Part shown: positions 60,113 through 64,000 of the stretch, one piece after another
How the letters are laid out: each line of letters starts with the position of its first letter
Numbering within the stretch: the stretch's first letter is position 1
DNA from: Ectobius pallidus
Taxonomy: Eukaryota > Arthropoda > Insecta > Blattodea > Ectobiidae
Length of the DNA: 64,000 nucleotides
Assembly (NCBI GenBank): GCA_964059195.1
Contig: CAXKWD010000005.1
Span: forward strand, 96,981,882 to 97,045,881
Reading direction: 5' to 3'
The notes under the pieces: model-generated
Database searches by the model: none
What the model saw: only the letters and a program-made list of their open reading frames with translations
Told to the model about the DNA's origin: nothing
Program-made: the position numbers and the translations under genes

Positions 60113-60333
60113 TAAACACGTACCTCATCACAAATGATGTTGGAAATGTTCTGCTCTTGCATCCACTCAATACTGGCACCTTTTAGGAAATTTTCTTTCA
60201 TGTGCATAAGTTCATCTTCCGAGACAGAGTTCACTTCTCTTGTGATAGGCCTATGCGATATTGTCTTTACGTTCTTCTAACAGTACCGTATGTGAATATT
60301 AATTATGGGGAAACTTGAAATATAAAGTGTATA

Positions 60334-60868
60334 GGGGTCATTCCATGTCAAGTGAACCAATGGAAAAACGTGACCACCTCCGATTTTAGTCATACTTGGT
60401 TGTCATGAAGTACCACCTGAGATATGTTGAAGTACAAAATATCAGATTTTTATGTGTTGTAGTTTTCCAGTTATACCCTTCTGAAATATGGAAAAAAACC
60501 AAATTTTCTGCATAAGTGCAATCACAAAATGACGCATAAATCAAGCTGGAATTGACATAGATGAGTGGGAAAAGTATCAAAATGTAGCTTATATTATGAG
60601 CTTTAATTTGATACGTCACACGAGTACTTTCGAAAAAAAATATTTTCAAGGTTACCCAAAAAAAATTTGAAAACTGAATTTTTCAAAAACCTATATTTTG
60701 AAAATTTTGAAACAATTCTCATAGAAACATACATATTTCAGCATCATGTCCTACAAGTTTTGATAAGGGATCGCAATGGGATCATATTTTTTTACATTTA
60801 TAACAAATACTATGCACGCTGGGTAAGAATATATGACACAGGAATATTGCACTTAATTCTAAAATCCA
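60334..60868 (+). repeat. Left terminal inverted repeat
   Basis: It is the reverse complement of 63562-64000 with scattered differences. Landmarks are AAAATATCAGATTTTTATGT, CGTCACACGAGTACTTTCG and TTGCACTTAATTCTAAAAT. Short frames inside (60386, 60667) mirror those of the right repeat and are not genes. Confidence 0.93.
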
Positions 60869-61125
60869 TTCCTTTGTCCAGGGAGTTGTTTACCAACATG
60901 CATATACCAACTTGTGCAAGTGGTCAAATGGGTATGAGTAAACACAGTCTGCAAGCATGTGAGTCAGCCAGGGAATGCAAGTTGTAACCTGTTGGACCTG
61001 GCTTCAGTTGTGCCTTGACTCTCATGCAGTGTGCTTCCTTTCTTCAAAGGCTGTACAAAGACTGTATTGCTGCATGTAAAGTAGTGGGTTCAGTGATTAA
61101 AATAGGCATTGTGTATTTCCCCAGT

Positions 61126-63489
61126 ATGGCTGAAAAAGTAAGTGAAACAGCAAAGATTTTCTGCTGCAACCCTTTCAAGAAAGACAGACATCAGGGTGTG
61201 AAAAGAAGTGTGAGGCCTGTTACTGACTGGATGTGTGACATGTTTGACACCATTGTGGTAGGTATGAAAATTTGTGACAGTTGTAGGAAAGAACTATCAA
61301 AGCAGAAACAGGTTACAGATACAACAGATGACTGTTTAGTACCAGTAGCCAATACCACTAGGCCTACTAATGTTGATGAATCATTTGTAGCTTTAGATGT
61401 TACCTTAGAGTACCTTAATAAGTCTCTAAGCTCTCTAGAGGAGTCACCTGTTGCTAAGAGGAAGTTGCAAATGAAATCATACTGTGATAAAAAATACAGT
61501 AAAATAAAAAAATGTTTGACAGAAAAGGTACTAACAGCAGCAAGTACAAATACAGAGAAAACTGTTGACCATAAATCAGAATCATGTGAAGTCATTTGTC
61601 AGCTAAAAGAAAAGTTTCAAGAAGAAAATATAAGTGTTAGTGAAAAATTGCAAATTTTAACAGTACTACCTAAAAGCTGGTCATGCAGTGAAATACAAAA
61701 TGAATTTCAGGTTAGCAACAGAATGGCAAGAAAAGCTAAAGCATTGGTGAAAGCGAAGGGTATTCTGGCAACACCAAATCCTAAACCAGGAAAGGTTTTA
61801 AATGAATCTGTGATTGAGAAGGTAATAGGGTTCTACAACAGTGATGATGTCAGCCGTCTTATGCCTGGAAAAAAAGATTTTGTTTCTGTGAAAACGGGTG
61901 ACAGTAGTAGAATTCATGTACAGAAGAGGCTAGTGATGGGCAACTTGAAGGAAGTGTACGAGCTGTTCAAAAACAAAAATCCTACTGATAAGATTGGATT
62001 TTCGAAATTTGCTGATTTACGACCTAAACATTGCGTCTTGGCTGGAGGAAGTGGTACCCACACAGTATGCGTTTGTACAGTGCATCAGAATGTTAAATTA
62101 ATGCTACAAGTGTTGAAATCCAAACAAATTACACTGAATGATGGCACAGATATAAGTAATTATAATTCCTGTTTAGCGAAGTTAATGTGTGAAGAGCCAG
62201 GCACAGCATGCCACCTTAATGAATGTCCTTCATGTCCAGGTGTAGATAATTTGAAAGATGAGTTACAGTTGCTGCTAGATAATGAACTGGTGGACAACAT
62301 TACATACAAGCAGTGGGTTTCTGTTGACAGATGTAATTTAGTAACCTTCATCAAAACTGCAGATGAGTTTATAGAAACTTTGTGTGAACAGTTGTTGATT
62401 TTGAAGAGACATTCTTTTATTGCAAGAAGACAGGCAGAATATTATAATCACTTGAAGCAGAATATTGGAGTAAATGAAGCTGTGGTATGTATGGACTTTG
62501 CAGAAAATTATTCGTTTGTACTACAGGATGAAGCCCAGTCTTTTCATTGGAACAATGATCAAGCAACTATTTTTCCTATAGCAGTCTACTACAATGATCA
62601 TAATATACACTACAAAAGTATTGTATGTATCTCTGAATGTCTACAGCATGACACCACTGCTGTTCATTTATTCCAGAAAAGGCTTATCTCTCATTTGAAG
62701 TTGGAAGTAATTAGAGATTTGAAAAAAATTTACTACTTCTCAGATGGTGCAGCTGCGCAATTTAAAAACAGAAAAAACTTTTCAAACTTATGCCACCATG
62801 TTCATGATTTTGGAATTGAGGCAGAGTGGCATTTCTATGCAACAGCCCATGGGAAAGGAGTATGTGACGGTCTGGGTGGTACTGTGAAAAGACTTGCAGG
62901 AAAGGCAAGCCTACAGCGGCCATACGAGCATCAAATCATGACACCAGCACAGCTGTTTACATGGAGTGAGGAAAACATCGACTCCATGCAGTTCTTCTTC
63001 TTCAATGAAGCACAATACAACAAAGAGGAAAAAATACTTGCAGACAGATTTCTGTCTACAAAAGCAATACCAGGCACACAGAAGTTCCACAGTTTCATCC
63101 CATTGTCAGATAAAGTGTTGTTGACAAAGGTATTTTCAAGAAGTGAACAGTCATCCACTTTTTCAGTGTTAGGACCACGTGTGCAACAGAGGCTGAAGCT
63201 AGCAGAAGTAAAAGGATATGTTACATGTGAGAACAACAATCATTGGTGGCTTGGTGTAGTTGTGGACAAAAATGAGACAGCACAGATAGTGGAACTGATG
63301 TTTCTGCACCCTGCAGGTCCTTCTCCATCATTTACTTTCAAAAGTGACTGTCCAAATAAACTGACTGTGCCTCTCTCTCAGATCCTCACCCTTGTGCAAC
63401 CTACATGTCCCACTGGCCGTAGTTATTACCTCTCGAAGGAAGAGATGGATGCGGCAACCATGGCTCTAGAAAATTACTGTAGACAATAA
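61126..63489 (+). CDS. DDE-type transposase, intact 787 codons
   Basis: I start at ATG 61126 (MAEKVSETAKIFCCNPF); the frame is open from 61015, but earlier starts add only low-complexity residues. The N-terminal Cys/His cluster (CCNPF to MKICDSCRKEL, residues 10-60) looks like a DNA-binding zinc module. Next is a helix-turn-helix-like part (NEFQVSNRMARKAKALVKAK). Then come SRLMPGKKDFVSVK, SKFADLRPKHCVLAG and GTHTVCVCTVHQN. Candidate catalytic acids are D457 (VCMDFAENYS), D540 (YYFSDGAAAQFKN) and D581 (TAHGKGVCDGLGGTVKR). It is the only gene between the long inverted repeats. The class is Sola-like by motif memory; Kolobok or an undescribed group is possible. Confidence 0.9.
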   Translation: MAEKVSETAKIFCCNPFKKDRHQGVKRSVRPVTDWMCDMFDTIVVGMKICDSCRKELSKQKQVTDTTDDCLVPVANTTRPTNVDESFVALDVTLEYLNKSLSSLEESPVAKRKLQMKSYCDKKYSKIKKCLTEKVLTAASTNTEKTVDHKSESCEVICQLKEKFQEENISVSEKLQILTVLPKSWSCSEIQNEFQVSNRMARKAKALVKAKGILATPNPKPGKVLNESVIEKVIGFYNSDDVSRLMPGKKDFVSVKTGDSSRIHVQKRLVMGNLKEVYELFKNKNPTDKIGFSKFADLRPKHCVLAGGSGTHTVCVCTVHQNVKLMLQVLKSKQITLNDGTDISNYNSCLAKLMCEEPGTACHLNECPSCPGVDNLKDELQLLLDNELVDNITYKQWVSVDRCNLVTFIKTADEFIETLCEQLLILKRHSFIARRQAEYYNHLKQNIGVNEAVVCMDFAENYSFVLQDEAQSFHWNNDQATIFPIAVYYNDHNIHYKSIVCISECLQHDTTAVHLFQKRLISHLKLEVIRDLKKIYYFSDGAAAQFKNRKNFSNLCHHVHDFGIEAEWHFYATAHGKGVCDGLGGTVKRLAGKASLQRPYEHQIMTPAQLFTWSEENIDSMQFFFFNEAQYNKEEKILADRFLSTKAIPGTQKFHSFIPLSDKVLLTKVFSRSEQSSTFSVLGPRVQQRLKLAEVKGYVTCENNNHWWLGVVVDKNETAQIVELMFLHPAGPSPSFTFKSDCPNKLTVPLSQILTLVQPTCPTGRSYYLSKEEMDAATMALENYCRQ
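61359..61366. other. TAGGCCTA palindrome inside the transposase coding sequence
   Basis: The palindrome sits in codons for TTRPTN (residues 78-83), in a low-conservation linker between the zinc-like module and the helix-turn-helix. It does not break the frame. It is one of 32 such palindromes in the window. Confidence 0.9.
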
Positions 63490-63561
63490 ATTCACGTTTT
63501 TGTCATTGAAGAAGGGAAGGTAACATGTTTTCTGTAAGTTTTTCTTTTTGATTGTAATGAA

Positions 63562-64000
63562 ATTTTAGAATTAAGTGCAAGATTACGGTGCCATATATTC
63601 TTACCCAGCGTGCATAGTATTTGTTATAAATGTAAAAAAATATGATCCCATTGCGATCCCTTATCAAAACTTGTAGGACATGATGCTGAAATATGTATGT
63701 TTCTATGAGAATTGTTTCAAAATTTTCAAAATATAGGTTTTTGAAACATTCAGTTTTCAAATTTGTTTTGGGTAACCTTGAAAATATTTTTTTTCGAAAG
63801 TACTCGTGTGACGTATCAAATTAAAGCTCATAATATAAGCTACATTTTGATACTTTTCCCACTCATCTATGTCAATTCCAGCTTGATTTATGCGTCATTT
63901 TGTGATTGCACTTATGCAGAAAATTTGTTTTTTTTCCATATTTCAGAAGGGTATAACTGGAAAACTACAACACATAAAAATCTGATATTTTGCACTTTAA
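63562..64000 (-). repeat. Right terminal inverted repeat (incomplete)
   Basis: It is inverted relative to 60334-60868. The last window bases (CTGATATTTTGCACTTTAA) pair with about 60428, so roughly 94 bp of this repeat are not seen. Confidence 0.93.

Larger units (their letters stand above)
58582..60333 (-). mobile_element. Tc1/mariner-like remnant split by two insertions
   Basis: It starts GTGAGTCCCATGCAAGAGTT (element terminus) and matches 51375-51745 in the same orientation. It is interrupted at 58742-60112 and then resumes ACACGTACCTCATCACAAAT. The transposase C-terminal coding part follows on the minus strand (60120-60270). It breaks off again at 60333 where the long-TIR transposon starts. 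A 13-bp insertion at 60244-60256, absent from the other copies, creates a TAGGCCTA. Confidence 0.85.
60334..64000 (+). mobile_element. DNA transposon with about 535-bp terminal inverted repeats (right end outside window)
   Basis: It starts GGGGTCATTCCATGTCAAGT right after AAAGTGTATA. The intact host sequence at 51733-51760 reads AAAGTGTATAGGTCAATTTC, so the insertion site is at TATA. The left repeat (60334-60868) is matched in reverse complement by 63562-64000, and about 94 bp of the right repeat should lie beyond the window. Between the repeats is one intact transposase gene. Expected full length is about 3.76 kb. The superfamily is probably Sola-like, judged from the transposase; this is uncertain. 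Confidence 0.88.

Noticed and set aside
61191..61595. Minus-strand 134-codon frame
   Set aside because: It is the shadow of the transposase gene on the opposite strand.

Overview
The window is AT-rich animal nuclear DNA. It holds one spliced host gene in a dense bed of transposable elements, with no operons and no prokaryotic features. Spliced genes with GT-AG introns, many hAT-type miniature elements, tRNA-derived SINEs (one with the GGACAAAATTC body found in many insect SINEs) and decayed LINE and Penelope-like pieces point to an insect with a large, repeat-rich genome. A polyneopteran such as a cockroach is my best guess; the sequence alone does not prove this.

The only confident host gene is a cyclophilin A (peptidyl-prolyl cis-trans isomerase) on the minus strand. 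It has four exons between 43261 and 40409, all splice junctions are in frame, and the full catalytic set is present. The first exon offers two in-frame starts, giving a 204-residue form with a presequence-like N-terminus and a canonical 165-residue cytosolic form.

Layout: 1-1470, 3' end of a non-LTR retrotransposon. 3.8-4.4 kb, 12.7-14.6 kb and 19.2-19.5 kb, hAT elements with 8-bp target duplications. 16-17 kb and 32.8-33.2 kb, two copies of one MITE. 19.8-20.6, 26.2-27.9 and 58.7-60.1 kb, four copies of an unusual element bounded by AAGTGCCAG, with a variable internal array. 21.9-23.1 kb, a hAT element with a transposase remnant split by a second insertion. 23.3, 30.9 and 31.9 kb, fold-back hairpins. 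34.4-36.0 kb and 39.4-39.7 kb, a duplicated segment, one copy of which carries a hAT insertion. 36.8-37.3 kb, a pogo/Tigger-like MITE. 40.4-43.3 kb, cyclophilin. 44.5-48.8 kb, SINEs and iterated short motifs. 49.0-52.6 kb, a giant inverted hAT composite containing head-to-head Tc1/mariner-like remnants. 53.3-54.2 kb, a LINE reverse-transcriptase relic. 54.5-55.1 kb, a palindromic SINE dimer. 55.5-56.0 kb, a Penelope-like GIY-YIG relic. 58.6 kb to the end, a three-layer nest: a Tc1/mariner-like remnant holding an AAGTGCCAG element, then split by a DNA transposon with ~535-bp inverted repeats and an intact 787-residue DDE-type transposase.

The most unusual signal belongs to no feature class. 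The palindrome TAGGCCTA occurs 32 times by hand count, where base composition predicts roughly one. It is absent from the first 12.8 kb. In three repeat copies it can be compared with related copies that lack it, and it looks like a small insertion at a TA or TATA site. This would be a genome-wide micro-insertion process or a very small mobile motif.
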